Shown: positions 10,200-21,784 of the stretch, one piece after another
How positions within the stretch are numbered: the stretch's first letter is position 1
Layout: each line of letters starts with the position of its first letter
NCBI RefSeq assembly: GCF_002878395.1
Contig: NC_061119.1
Location: 41,668,047-41,732,046, forward strand
Direction: 5' to 3'
DNA: 64,000 nt
DNA from: Capsicum annuum
Lineage: Eukaryota; Streptophyta; Magnoliopsida; Solanales; Solanaceae
The notes under the pieces: generated by a model
Seen by the model: only the letters and a program-made list of their open reading frames with translations
Database searches by the model: none
What the model was told of the DNA's origin: nothing
Program-made: the position numbers and the translations under genes

Positions 10200-10515
10200 T
10201 GAAAACCAGGTCCTCATTCATTAATAAACATCAAGTGTTTCATTATCAGTAACACATCAAATACTTTGCCAAATATTTACAATACTTGTATTATGTAAAA
10301 TATTTGGACTCATATAATCATCACAACATAGTCTTTCAACTTTTGTTTGATCCATAGGAGTTGTGCACATCATGAAAATGTTATTACATATTCTGCTTCA
10401 ACGCTTGATAATGTCATATAATTTTGTTTCTTTGTTGCCTAAGATATCAAGAATGATCTTAGAAAGTGAAATATCTCATATAGGCTCTTCATATCCATCA
10501 AATATCCTATATAAT
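10200..10515 (-). pseudogene. Cop2: copia RNase H relic (left piece)
   Basis: On the minus strand the segment opens at the Cop3 junction with YIGYLMDMKS (family: GYxxDRKS). SFLIS*ATKKQN follows, then LSSVEAEYV at 10385-10402, which carries the RNase H acidic residue, and CAQLLWIKQKL. This is the copia RNase H. Its upstream half, the end of RT, is found 37.6 kb away at 48145-48506. The two pieces meet in one frame at the 5-bp duplication ATAAT, so Cop2 is the host of Cop3. Stops and frame shifts show long decay. Confidence 0.8.
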
Positions 10516-11455
10516 TGAAATTTAAGAGGGGGGAGGGGTGAAGTTAAAATATTTTTCTGAGTTGACTGATCACCTGTAAATTGATCGACTAAACGAAATA
10601 AATTAAACTTAAATGCATAAACAAATAAATAAGTAAGATAATAACACAGAGATTTATCCTGGTTCGAAACACCGATGTGGTGCCTACTTTCAGTCCTATT
10701 GGCTTACAAGGTTTCCTTTGAGATTTCAAAGTAGAATTGGAGTACAAATGTATTAGAAAAGTTCTGAATCTTATTTTTTTATTCAGATCTTGTGACACAA
10801 CCTCAACTGGTATGACTAAGTTGACTCGATCTTTTTTTTTACGACTATTTTAAACTTAAACGTACAAAGCTTCATTGAGACTAAGATTGAGACACACTAA
10901 GAATTTTCTGTGAAGCTGAGTGTTGTCTTTGGTCTTCAATCTTCTCTTTTATAGCTTTCAGTTGATTCAGCTTATTTTCTCTATAAGGAAAACCCAAAGG
11001 ATTTCTTCTCAATTAAGGATTTGAATTGATTCCCTGATTGAGGAATTACACCATATAGTACATCCATATCAGATATGTCTGTACGTATGATGCATACTTT
11101 TTTTCTTGAACATAAGCTCACAACTATATTTGTCGATATCAGATATGTCCATGTAGAGGGTATGATCTTCCTTCCTTTCGCAATTTTGTGTGAGATGTTA
11201 TGTGACTGATTGTAAGTCACCTTCCTTAAACTTTGGGATCCAATGAGATCTTTGACCGATGTGATTCCAAATCCAATGGTTACTTCCTTGTAGGTAGGGG
11301 ACGACCACCTTATAAGTGGGGATCATCTGAGATGCTCCTCCATATTTTGATCCTGGAAGATCTTCCTTGATGTGATCGTATCTTTATGTATCTTTCATAT
11401 ATTTATTTATTAGTTTATCGTTATTAAAATATAGTATGTAAATATAGGGCTACCA
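10516..11455 (-). repeat. Cop3 3' LTR (940 bp, left copy)
   Basis: On the plus strand it runs from TGAAATTTAAGAGG to ATAGGGCTACCA. It aligns along its length with 47184-48139, including the shared blocks around AAATAAATAAGTAAGA and TATGACTAAGT. A TATA box on the element's strand lies at 10946-10953. The outer edge touches the ATAAT duplicate. Confidence 0.9.
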
Positions 11456-11642
11456 ATCTCCCCCTTTTTGATAATGACAAACAATAAACATCAGTTGACT
11501 TTATTGTTCTTGTAGTCGACTTGCTCCCCCCCTTTTTGCTATCTCTTTTTCCTTCATAATTATTGAGTTGAGTTCTGAGCATTAGCAGGCAACTGGCTCC
11601 CCTTACTTGGAGACTTATCTGATGTTTCATTTTCTCCCTCTT
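11456..11642 (-). other. Repeated polypurine tracts upstream of the Cop3 3' LTR
   Basis: On the element's strand a tract AAAAAGGGGGAGAT directly abuts the LTR (11456-11470). Further purine tracts lie at about 11524-11538 (AAAAAGGGGGGGAGC), 11594-11604 and 11630-11640. Only the LTR-adjacent copy is needed for plus-strand priming. Multiple tracts are a reported trait of Sireviruses. Confidence 0.7.
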
Positions 11643-11829
11643 TTGACATAATTAAAAATAATAAAATACAAAAGAAAACAACACATAACAAAGCAGAAAA
11701 AAGGCATACAACAAATAGATAGCCAATGTATTATCCGAAAAAGGGAAGTGTGGAAGGACAAGTTAAAATATTAGTTATAACCCCAAGAGATAAAGAGACA
11801 TGACCCCCTTTTGAATAGAAGTCATCATC

Positions 11830-12717
11830 TCAACGTTTGGCCAGGAAGTAGTTAAGAGAATTATGCATGTTATGACAGAAACGCTCATACGACTTTTCAA
11901 TATTTTTACAGAAGCTGGAGTAGGAATTCTGAACTGATATGGCAAGCTCGTTATTAGAGAAGTTAGTTTTGGACTTGATGGATTCCACACGAGCAAATAA
12001 TCTGTTGAACAAATTGATACCCTCCTACTTGACTCTATCAATAGTTAACCGCACCTTGCCTACATCAGTATTGGTGTCCTTACCCAACTAGAATAGCTTG
12101 GTGGTCGACTCTCGAAGAATTAGCAAACCTTCATAGATTGCCTTGACCCGGTCCTTGAGCTCCTCAAATTCCATAAACATAAGAAGCATAGGATTAGACA
12201 CAGATTTGCTTACCTTAGAAAGATCTGATCTAGATTTGGCAGAGTTCTTCTTGCACCATTCATTGTCCAACAAGACATATCCCATGCTAGTAAAGGTGTT
12301 GGAATCATAAGTTGCTGAGACTTCCACGATAGGGTATGCAGATAGATCAATAGAGTAATAAAAGAGGATTTTGGTGATAAATAGTCCATAATGTAGGCTA
12401 GCGGAGGCATGCACATCTGCAATATTTTCCAGCATATATTCTCGAAATCGAACAACCCAATTTATTTTGTACTTTTTCACCCTGCAGTACAACACAAAAA
12501 CATCACCACATGTCACATTACTAAGAGAGCCTTTTCAAAGAATAAGCGTGGTATCTATAATATGAGCCAGGATTTGGTACTTGAAGCAGGGAGACAGGTG
12601 ACCAAAGTTTGACAAATTTACGTCTGGGTCAAAAACCACCTTTTTAGCTTCCTTGAAGCTAACCTAAATTTTTCAGGCTATGTACCACTCATGAAGGGAA
12701 TAACCCCAGAGAACTTA
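11830..12717 (-). pseudogene. Cop3 third ORF, C-terminal part (plant-transposon-protein-like)
   Basis: This frame lies downstream of pol and upstream of the polypurine tracts, where Sireviruses carry an env-like or accessory ORF. Visible motifs in order are CGDVFVLYC, INWVVRFREYM, a LHYGLFITKIL segment with a hydrophobic core, then IVEVSATYDS and MGYVLLDNEW. A helical, possibly coiled-coil, C-terminal part follows (LKDRVKAIYEGLLILRES; AISVQNSYSSFCKNIEKSYE). The YGLFITKIL pattern and the surrounding layout recall the Pfam family named putative plant transposon protein. I see no signal peptide or fusion peptide, so a true envelope role is not supported. In-frame stops occur near 12088 and 12019. 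The N-terminal part is at 27474-27978, separated by GypA. Confidence 0.68.
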
Positions 12718-15142
12718 TGATCCGACCCGACCAGGGGCCTTGTCATAATGGGCATCCCTAGTCCGATCGGGATTGGAGACTACCCCCGTTACCCAACCTA
12801 ACCTCTAGCCGCCTATCCTGAGTTAGATGAATTTTGACCATAGAACAAGATAGTGTAACAGCTTACATGATGACTCTGGGATAAGATCACAACCATGGCT
12901 AGCCCAATCGAGTCCAACCACCCCATACCAATAATCCAACCATACCAAACTGATACCGAAACAAGGGCCATAAACCAGGCCATAACCAAAGATGTTCCAA
13001 GACATAATATAATTAATCCCAAAATGAAATAGGATGGACCAACTAATAATATCATCCAATGATATCATCCCACCGACTTATTCAAATGCCAAGGTCGACA
13101 CTTAACCATTCCCGCCCATTCCAACCCATAAAAGTACCACAAAGCCTCTAACCAAAAGAGTAATAAAATTCGATTAGGACATGCCCCCAACCATAGTCAA
13201 AACAAATATCCTAAAATAAATCAAAGTGCTAGAAATAACCATAACATAAAATGGAGCCTTCCAAAAGGATGGAAACTCACCACTTCAGTCCAAATGCTGT
13301 CCCCGAGTCAATCACTATGTAGGAGGAGTAGAACGATCGGTTCCTGCATAACGTGGGTATACTACCGCCAGTAAATGGGTTAGCAGGTGAACACTAGCAA
13401 TATCTCAGGATAAGGATAAAATAATGCCATTTATAAAATCAAGTAAAACCATTCATATGCACATAATCATACATAGATATATATAGCCATGTCAAGAAAG
13501 GGGACCAGGTTTAGCTTACCGTTAAAACCTTTAGCTCGGTTGTGTAGCATTGCCATCTTAAACCCCCCATAGGCTATATAGGTTCATCTCTCCCTGCTGA
13601 AAGGGCCCCAATACGTGTAGCCATATGATCAAGGAAGAAAACCTTGGGATGACTAGTACATCCCCCAAATATTGTGTGACATTGTGCACATGGTCACCAA
13701 GACCAACCTCATATCGATAAATATGAGTTTTTAGTTTTGGTCCCCCCGGGATGTCCACCTTCCACGGCTTTGCTACACTTCTTGCCATTATTACTTAATT
13801 AAAATCATTTTCCAAATAACCAAACCATTAACTAATTATTAACCAAGGCCATTGATATTGGTAACGTCATACCAATCCTTACTTGCAAATATTATGCATA
13901 GCCAGCCATGTATAGATTTAAGAGGACTTTCAAGTGCCCTTACATTTACCATATTAAACCACTAGGGGAATTCCACGTACCCAACAAGCATAACCATTAG
14001 TCATTTACCATTCTAAGCCATTTAACCCATTCACAATTCCTTTACCAAGTTTTGAAATATGCAAGAGTTCTATTTAAAGTAGTCAATACAATGAACATAT
14101 CTTTATAAGCATTTTGTCAAACACATTGGGGGGCATAAGATGACCAAACCAATTCCAATTACCATTAAACTATTCCCATGCAATCCAATTATCCAAAACC
14201 ACTATTAATGCATATAAAAGCATAATTAAAACTATGGAAAACCATAACCAACCATTTAACATCAAAACTCCCAATTAATATTTGAAAACCAAAATTATAC
14301 AATCAATAAAATCACAGAAACATTCATAAAAACCATGCCTTTAGATAAAATTAACAATGAGGGAGGAGAACATTCCTTAAACCAAGATAATGATGGAAAG
14401 AAATCACCAAGACAATCCCCAAATCAATGCACTAGTTGAAACCCTAGCTTCCTTTGCCCAAAGGCTTTTGAGAGAATTTAAAGTGTTTAGAAGATTTTCC
14501 AAGTGTTAATGAATGAAATAATAGGGTAAATAACCTTTTAAGTAGGTTAGAAGTTCTGGGACCTTATTACGATAAATGGGAAAATGTCCAGAATACGTCC
14601 ACTTAAGTTGTACCAAAATCCCATCACAGGGGTACGACTGACGCACACGAGTCATTCCCTTCGATATGAGTGGTAACGTCAACTCGTACCCTAAGCCTCA
14701 ACCTTTGTATCAAACACTATCCAACATATTACTCATCTAACCAAGTCGTATCCAAAGCATACAATCCGTACCTTTCACCCGCACCCCTGGCAGATTTAAA
14801 CCCAAGAAAGATTTAGACACTGTTCACCATATGAGTCTAGGGTACGACTTATACCCTGGATTATGGATTATGGTAAGCCACTCGTATTTAGATTCAACCT
14901 AAGTAACCAAGTCTAATAGTAAGTTAAGGAACCAAATGATCTGTAACCACCAATATGACTCGTACCCCTAAGTCTTACCCATTTTAGTAACCAAAATCCA
15001 TCTTATCAACCATTACTAGTCAGCATACAACTGAACCATACCATCCATAACCCAACATATGAATCATACCTATGAGTCATATTGGGTTAAGAGATCAGAC
15101 TTCTAGGAAATTTTTCTAAGGTCCAGAAACCAAGGTGTTTCA
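12718..15142 (-). repeat. GypA 3' LTR (2425 bp, left copy)
   Basis: On the plus strand it runs from TGATCCGACCCGACCAGGGG to CCAAGGTGTTTCA. It matches 25057-27473 throughout, for example both have blocks around GGAACCTGxATAGCGTGGGT-like and ATGAGTCxxGGGTAC-like words. Short open frames inside, such as 13558-13788, recur in the other LTR in decayed form and are not genes. A purine tract (GGGGGAGAC on the minus strand, 15143-15151) abuts it. Confidence 0.9.
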
Positions 15143-15309
15143 GTCTCCCCCGCTAGGAACATTCATCCTCGAATGATGGATATGGTAGGGGTAACCACAC
15201 ATAAGAGTCATTTGCATTATCAATCATATTTCCAATCTTTAACAAAGTTTGAAAACAAAGAGGTAAAGATATCAATCTTTTCTTTAAAAACTCTAAAAAT
15301 AAAGATGTA

Positions 15310-15737
15310 TTGAAGACACATACCTTCCACATGAATCCCAGGAGTAGAAAATAAATGTGGATATTTGGACTTCATATCCTACTTCGCTTTCCATGCAGCT
15401 TCTTCCACCTTATGGTTCTACCAAAGAACCTTAAACAAAGCCATATCCTTGGTCCACAATCGACGAACCTTCCTATCTAAGATCTCAACCGAGAGCTTTT
15501 CATAAGATAAAAAATCCATGATACCTAGTCCTTCCAAAGGAACAACCAAAGTAGGATCACCAATGCACTTCCTCAACATGGAAACATGAAAGATCGGATG
15601 AACCAATATCAATATATAAGGCAAATCCAGCTCATATGAAAATTACTAATTCTCCGCAAAACCTCATCAGGACCAACATACCGGGGACTGAGCTTTCCCT
15701 TCTTACCAAACTGCTCTACTCCCTTCTCAAGCATCTG
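15310..15737 (-). pseudogene. GypA integrase C-terminus and chromodomain-like tail
   Basis: Minus-strand frames read FGKKGKLSPRYVGP (about 15690-15650), then HPIFHVSMLRKCIGD, LSYEKLSVEILDRKVRRLWTK and KVLW. These are the conserved end of chromovirus pol, where the chromodomain-like tail helps choose insertion sites. The frame is shifted at least once, near 15640. At about 15738 the RT-thumb motif KVKFSWSDACEK passes directly into the KGVEQFGKKG integrase segment, so RNase H and the integrase catalytic core are missing by an internal deletion. Confidence 0.78.
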
Positions 15738-15966
15738 ACCAAGAAAACTTAACCTTTTTTTAAGTTAAATTAGTCAAAGAAGAATCTATAGATGAAAATA
15801 TTTCCACAAATCACTTATAATACTTGGATAAACCCAAGAAACTCCTAATATCGGATAGAGTCATGGGTTTAGGCTAACTCTTTACTACAACAACATTTTA
15901 CAGATCCACCATGATTCCCTCACTAGAAATAATATGACCCAAGAAATTTATAGTGTTCAACCAAAA
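15738..15966 (-). pseudogene. GypA RT connection segment, left of NA1
   Basis: The minus strand reads EFWLNTINFLGHIISSEGIM from the NA1 junction, then SFLGLSKYYK and KVKFSWSD, the thumb/connection part of gypsy RT. It continues the RT frame that breaks off on the other side of NA1 at about 23007, where the KEQQL/KFFKC segment ends. A few stops are present. Confidence 0.8.
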
Positions 15967-15971
15967 CTCAC

Positions 15972-17598
15972 TGATGTTGGGTGTATTTATGCATTCTAGC
16001 ATCACTATTCTAGCCTTTTTAGCTATATTTTGAGGATGATTTGTGTGCTATATGGGTTGATAATGAGTTAAATATGTATCAAAGTGTTAAATAATGTGTT
16101 TATGATGTTTAAAGTGAGTTCTAAACAAGTTTGTACTTAAAAATTCATAGAGTTCAACCCAGAAAACTAGCATTACTATCTTGAGCTAGGTGCTTGTCTA
16201 GTCGATTCCGGTGGATTCTGTTGTGTTTAATGTGTTACAAATGGTTTTAATGAGTGATTATGAGTGGAATAACTTGTTGGGAGTGATTAAAGTTCAATTT
16301 GAATGAGTTTACACTTGGAAAAATAAGTGAAAGATCAATGCGAACTAGCTTAGCTTAGCTCTTGTTTGATTCGTCGTTATTAATGTAGTATTGAGTTTGT
16401 CTCTTAATTCGTGTGGTGTGATTGTGTAGGAAGATTTTGGAGATGAATATGATGATATTTTGAGGTTACAAAGTCTTGGAATTCATGGGAAATATGCCAC
16501 AAGATAAAGGATCAAGAGGGGAGACTTAACACTTAACCAAATTTGGAGAGCAAATTCTAGAGAGACAGGGCAATTTAGAGGTGTAGCCTTGCTTGGAGCG
16601 GTGATATAACTAGGGAGAATCCCCACTTAGAGTGCATATAAACCCAGGGCAATGCCCCACCTAGTCCCGGGCTTAATAACTGAAGGTTTTCTTGTACAAC
16701 ACGGAATGGGGTTACTCCTATTCTATAAATACATGCCGTATCACGTTTTTACACATCTTTTAGCATATTTTGGAGAGAAAAGGTATGCTACAAATTTTTC
16801 ATTAGGTTTTTATTATTTTTATTTAGTTCATCCATGTTTTTAGTCATTAATTACAATTTTGTGATTATGATTATGACTATGCATAGCTAAACGCCCTTTT
16901 TCGGGTTAAGCAAAGATATGATTACTTCTGTTTTGAATTAAGTTCATTAATTTACTTATCATTATTGGTTGTGTGTTCATATTTGATTTAACTATTTTGA
17001 GGATTCACGACTCTTAGAATACATCAATTGTCTACCTTTTGAACTTGGGAGAGGGAATAAAAGATAGAACATGGAGATGAACAAAGTATGGTTTTTATTC
17101 CTTTATAAAATAAAAAATTGAACTTAGCACCTAAGACAGGGATGTACTTAGGAGCCTTACTTGATTCAAACATATAATGATAGCTTAAATAACCTAATTG
17201 GATCATTACATCCCCGCCCAATGATGTAGTTGTAAGGTTCAACTTAGATAAAGGGTTAGAGATTGGGAAACCATAATCATGCAATTAACCCTATGAATCT
17301 ACAACCAAGATAAGCAAGTTAATGAATGAAATTCAAGACGTAGTATGATTTTCATAGTGCTTTAACCCTTGGTTTTCATCTATTGATTGTTACAAGATCT
17401 TTACTTTATGCATTATTTAATTTACTTGCAATTTACAAACTCAATTCTCTCTTTTGGTTATTCTCGCATCAATTAAATCTAAATTATGAACTAAAATCGA
17501 ATCGTTCCTAAATCAAGTCTCTGTGGGATTGATACTTGGCTTTCATTAGGCCACTTTACAACTTGATAAGACCATGTACACTTGCATGTGCGCTGTCA
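15972..17598 (+). repeat. NA1 5' LTR (1627 bp)
   Basis: Runs from TGATGTTGGG to CGCTGTCA. It aligns with 21785-23001 at both ends. The other copy lacks about 410 bases corresponding to roughly 16960-17410. Confidence 0.87.
16724..16731 (+). promoter_or_regulatory. TATA box in the NA1 LTR
   Basis: TATAAATA followed by CATG is conserved in the 3' LTR at 22538-22545, in the middle of each LTR, as expected for the U3/R boundary. It is assigned by position and sequence only. Confidence 0.5.
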
Positions 17599-17604
17599 AG
17601 TTTT

Positions 17605-17622
17605 TGGCGACGTTGTCTTGGA
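17605..17622 (+). other. NA1 primer-binding site
   Basis: TGGCGACGTTGTCTTGGA lies six bases after the LTR and differs at a few positions from TGGCGCCGTTGTCGGGGA, the usual primer site of Athila/Tat elements. NA2 has a closer version at 39534-39550. Confidence 0.75.
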
Positions 17623-17699
17623 CTTGTACTGGGCAATTGTTTAATGTAGTTTTACTTTTAGATTTATTTGGTGTTTTTATCCTTGGTCTTGGTTTTGTG

Positions 17700-20110
17700 A
17701 TTACAGGAAACAGGTTTTAAGGTTAGGAAGCTGGCAAGGGATAGGGATTTGGTTAAACTAAGCCCCAAACTCGAACAATACCTCTATCAACTAAGGAGAG
17801 ACGTAACCCATCTCTAATATCCGCAAATAGAAGAAGTCCAAGTAGTCCAGATCTAATGGCTGAAGAACAAGAAACACGCAGGACAGTTAGAGATTGGCAA
17901 TCCTATTTCAGATGAACTTGACTTCCCTAATTCAAAGATCGACTACTGGGGGGATTTTGAGTTAAAGCATAACATGGTGCAGTTTCTTATCAGTAGTGGA
18001 CAGTTTACAAGGCTTTCACATGAGGATCCATAAGTCCACTTGCAGACCTTCATTAAGCTTACAGACACATCCATTTTGACTAAGGTGAGTATAAATTTTT
18101 TAATGCTGATACGTTTCCCCATTCATTTTTGGGGGAAGCTAAAAGGTGGTTGAATGTGGAACCGGCCAATTCAATCACATCATAGGACAACTTAGCTAGA
18201 AAGTTCCTCATTAGATTTTTTTCCCTCAGGAAAGACTGCGAGACTTCCCAGTGAGATAGTAAGCTTCAAATCAAAGCCTGATGAAAATCTATATCACACT
18301 TGGGAATGATTCAATGACCTTCTTTGGGATTGTCTACATCACCAATAATTTAATAAGATACTTGCTCATACTTTTGTAGAAGCTCTTGATCATAATACAA
18401 AGATTTTTCTAGATTCATCCACTGGTGGTCAAGCACTGGAATTGACTTATGTTGAGCTGTACATATTTTTGAACTGTATAGCATAAGGAAATCCAAAATG
18501 GCACTCAGATTCTAGAAGTGTCATAAAAAGAATTATGGGGGTGTTGAAGGTGGACCAATTCACAACCTTATCAACTCAGGTTGCAAAATTGTAGAATATG
18601 ATCAATACTCAGTTTACCAGCCTAAAAGTAGGAGCTCCAAAACCTGTAGCCATAGTCAATGCCATCCAATAAGCTGGAAGTTAGTGTGAAGTGTACGGTA
18701 ATAGTGGTCACGTAGCGGCTATGTATGCTTCCAATCTAGAATCAGTGATGTATACGGTAATGCCTATAACATTAAGTGGCATACTTAGCCTTTGAATGCA
18801 GAGCAACAACAAATTCAGCAACCACAGGACCAACCAAATCAGTCAAAGAGCAACATAGAAGAGACGTTGAAGCAACTTCTAGATACTCAGACACAATTGA
18901 CTGCGGATATGAAAAATTAGCAGGCGGCCACAAAAATTTTAAAGTTAATGTTAGGGCAATTATGACAAGCATTAAATACTAGGCCACAAGGTGGGTTGCC
19001 AGTAGATATAGAAAATCCAAAGAAGGTTATGACAATTACCTTAAGGAGTGGTAAAGAGCTTCAAGGAGAACCTTTTAAGGCAACCAAGAAGGTGGACACT
19101 GATGTGGTGACCCAACAGGTAAATGACAGAGTTGCTGTAAATTCAAGAAAGTCTAAGTACTTGAAAGAAAAAGTTGCTGAACCAGAAAAGAAGAAGATGT
19201 TACCACTATCCTTCCCGTAGAGGCAAATAAAGGCGAAGGAGGATGCCATGTCCAAAAATTTCTTTGAGATATTCAGAGGACTTCACATTAACTTACCTTT
19301 GTTATATGTTTTGTAGGGTATGCCTAAGTATGCGAAGTACTTGAGGGATGTGGGGCTAATAATGTGAAATTATAAGATATGGGGGTGATAACACTCACTG
19401 AAGAGTGTAGTGTGGTAATGACATAGAAAATCCCTAAGAAATTGAGAGATCCAAGGAAATTTACTCTACCTATCCAAATTAGGAGTAAAGTGTCCATGCA
19501 TTGAGTGATTTAGGGGCAAGCATAAATTTGATGCCCCTATCTCTATTTGAAAAATTGGGTTTGGGAAAGCTTAGATCGACCACAGTGGTTTTGTAGCTAG
19601 GAGACAGATCCATGACATATCCAAAAGGAATAATTGAGGATGTCCTTATAAAGGTTGGTAAATTTGTTATTCCTATGGACTTTATTGTTCTTAATTTTGT
19701 GGAAGATGAACAGGTACCAATTATCTTAGGGTATCCATATTTAGAAACTGGAGGACTGTTAATAGATGTTAGAGAAGGCATACTCTAAATGAGGGTAGAG
19801 GATGAAAAAGTGGTATTTGATGTATTCAAAGCACCCACACTAACGTCCTAATATAAAGATTTGTGTATGATCAATGTGATTGAAAGGGATAAGTGAGGGG
19901 TGGCTAGATCACCAAATACCTCTTTAGACTACTTGATTGAGCAGTCTAAGCTTCTACCACCAAAGCCTAATTTCATGCGAATTGATGAGCTTGAAAAGGC
20001 TAAAGTTGAGAAATTTATTGCATATGAGAATTCATACCCAAGAGGGGTGAAAAGAATAAAAAGATAGAGACCAAGCATGAGGAATAGAAGAAAAGAGAAC
20101 GACTAAGTCG
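17700..20110 (+). pseudogene. NA1 gag and aspartic protease remnant
   Basis: Gag traces include FLGEAKRWLNVEP (about 18130-18165) and a Gln-rich linker (18795-18900, QQQIQQPQDQPNQ). The IENPKKVMTITLRSGKEL segment at 19009-19060 is typical of Athila gag, and a Lys/Glu-rich stretch leads to LPLSFP. The protease starts near 19495 with ALSDLGASINLMPLSLFEKL; D-L-G is the normal triad form in Athila elements. YPKGIIEDVLIKVGKF and VPIILGYPYLETGG (about 19709-19750) follow. Frames change several times and many stops are present. The reading ends without passing into RT. Confidence 0.75.
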
Positions 20111-21784
20111 TTAGTTGGTTCGTACTGCGACACTAAATCAGGCGTTTCTTGGGGGGCAACCCAAGTTAAGTAGGTATGTTTTCCTTTTCCCCTTTTTTAG
20201 TTTTTTTATTTCGTGTAGTTTTTATTTTTGATTGAGTCACAGGTTTATGGAAAGTCTGAGTACCATAAACTTGAACTAAAGAGCATGGCAAAAGAAAATT
20301 GAGTGTGGGGTCCCGCGGATCCAAGTAATGAAAAAGATGCTACTAGCAAGGCCTAGAGCCTTCAGGGAGTATTTCTATCTCTTAATTTTAAATTCACTTT
20401 GGGGAAAAAGTAGATTTTTAAGTATGGGTGGGAAATTCCTAAATTTTGGCTCAATTTAAAATTTTTTTGGTGTAAGATATTCTTGTTGGTGCTATTTTTT
20501 GATTACATGATGCAAGTGGGTTTGTTGATAAAAGCATGTTGATTGAGTGAATGGGTATAGTTTCTTAAGACTATTAGTCTCATTTTTGTAACTCTTGTAC
20601 TTTTTGGCTTACATTTGAATTCATGCAATTGTTTGGTTGGGAGTCTATTATGATCCTATTAAGTTGAGCATGTTCCATATGTGGTGTGAGTTTTTTTTGT
20701 ATTTTTCTTGTTGCATATAATGTTTAGAACTTGCCCGGTGTGTGTTTAAAGCGAAATAAAGAGTGCAGGTTTAGGAGATGATTTAGGCATTTCTTTAATA
20801 GCCTTGTTTGATACCTTCCATTTGTCCTACCCTTTGTTCATTATCCTAGTTGACCCCTATTGAGCCTTTAGAATTTTCTTTGGTAGCCTTATATGTAGCC
20901 TAATCCCCTTTTTTGATAGACCATAATTTGATCAAAAAAGCTCCTAAGTGCTTTAATTGAGAAATTAATTAAGAAAGGAGTTTGAGAAATTGAAGAAGAA
21001 AAAGGTGAAATTGATGCCCCAAGGTAGGAGTTATTGGTGTTTATATTTAATTTGTGGTGGTTGTGAGTGATATAAATGGTGTTATAAATATTCTTATGAT
21101 TGTAGAAAAAGAAAAAAATAGAATCTTGAAGGAATAAGCAATATGCCCACCATGTGTTTGTGAAAATGCTTGAAAGAGATGGGGTAAAAATAAAAGTTAT
21201 GGGTAGATAAAAAATTGTACTTTAGTTGTTGGAGATTGATTCTAAATGTCTAATATAGTGTATTAAAGCACTTAGAGAGGTTAGTCACTATTCCCAAATA
21301 GTTCCTACCCGTCCCTTAGCCTATATTACACCCCAAAAAATACCTATTTGATCCTAAATTCATCATTCTAATATTAGTGGAGCATTACACTAAGGGAAAG
21401 CCTATGGTTCATTGTTTGTAACCTATGAATTCCTTGTGAGAGTGAGTGTAACTTGATTCTTATACCCATCATGTTATGGATAGCCTGATAATGAGTGATT
21501 ATGGGTAACTCTCTTGTTATGAGGGACACATGTTTGATGAATGTGGGTGATTTATATGACGTCCTTGATTGAACTATAATCATGAGTTTTCCAACTAGGT
21601 GAGTCAATTCTTGAGGCTAGGATGTTTTGGAGTAGTGTTCATAAGTATAGACACTAGCAATCCATGTAGTCATTGTAGTGCTAGCTTGAGTTTCTTGCAT
21701 TTAGTAGAAGTGTATAATCTCTTTCTCATGATACTTAGAGTGAAGAGTTGTTCGAGGGTGAACAAGGCTTTTAGTGTGGGGTGG
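20111..21784 (+). other. NA1 3' non-coding region
   Basis: It opens with a conserved block, GCGACACTAAATCAGGCG then GGGGGGCAACCCAAG (20127-20165), also present in NA2 after its ORF, followed by a T-rich stretch. No RT or integrase motif was found. It ends at a purine-rich GTGTGGGGTGG tract (21774-21784) that can serve as the polypurine tract. Confidence 0.6.

Noticed and set aside
11775..12717. True viral envelope gene after Cop3 pol
   Set aside because: Position fits, but I see no signal peptide, cleavage site, fusion peptide or C-terminal membrane anchor. The motifs fit the plant-transposon-protein-like family better.
12823..13068. Hydrophobic minus-strand frames resembling a membrane protein
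   Set aside because: They lie wholly within the GypA LTR. The other LTR (about 25160-25400) has the same region with stops, so no coding constraint is visible.
16652..16843. 63-codon frame recurring as 22445-22657
   Set aside because: The repeated frame reflects the repeated NA1 LTR. It spans the TATA box and differs by indels; no protein family recognised.
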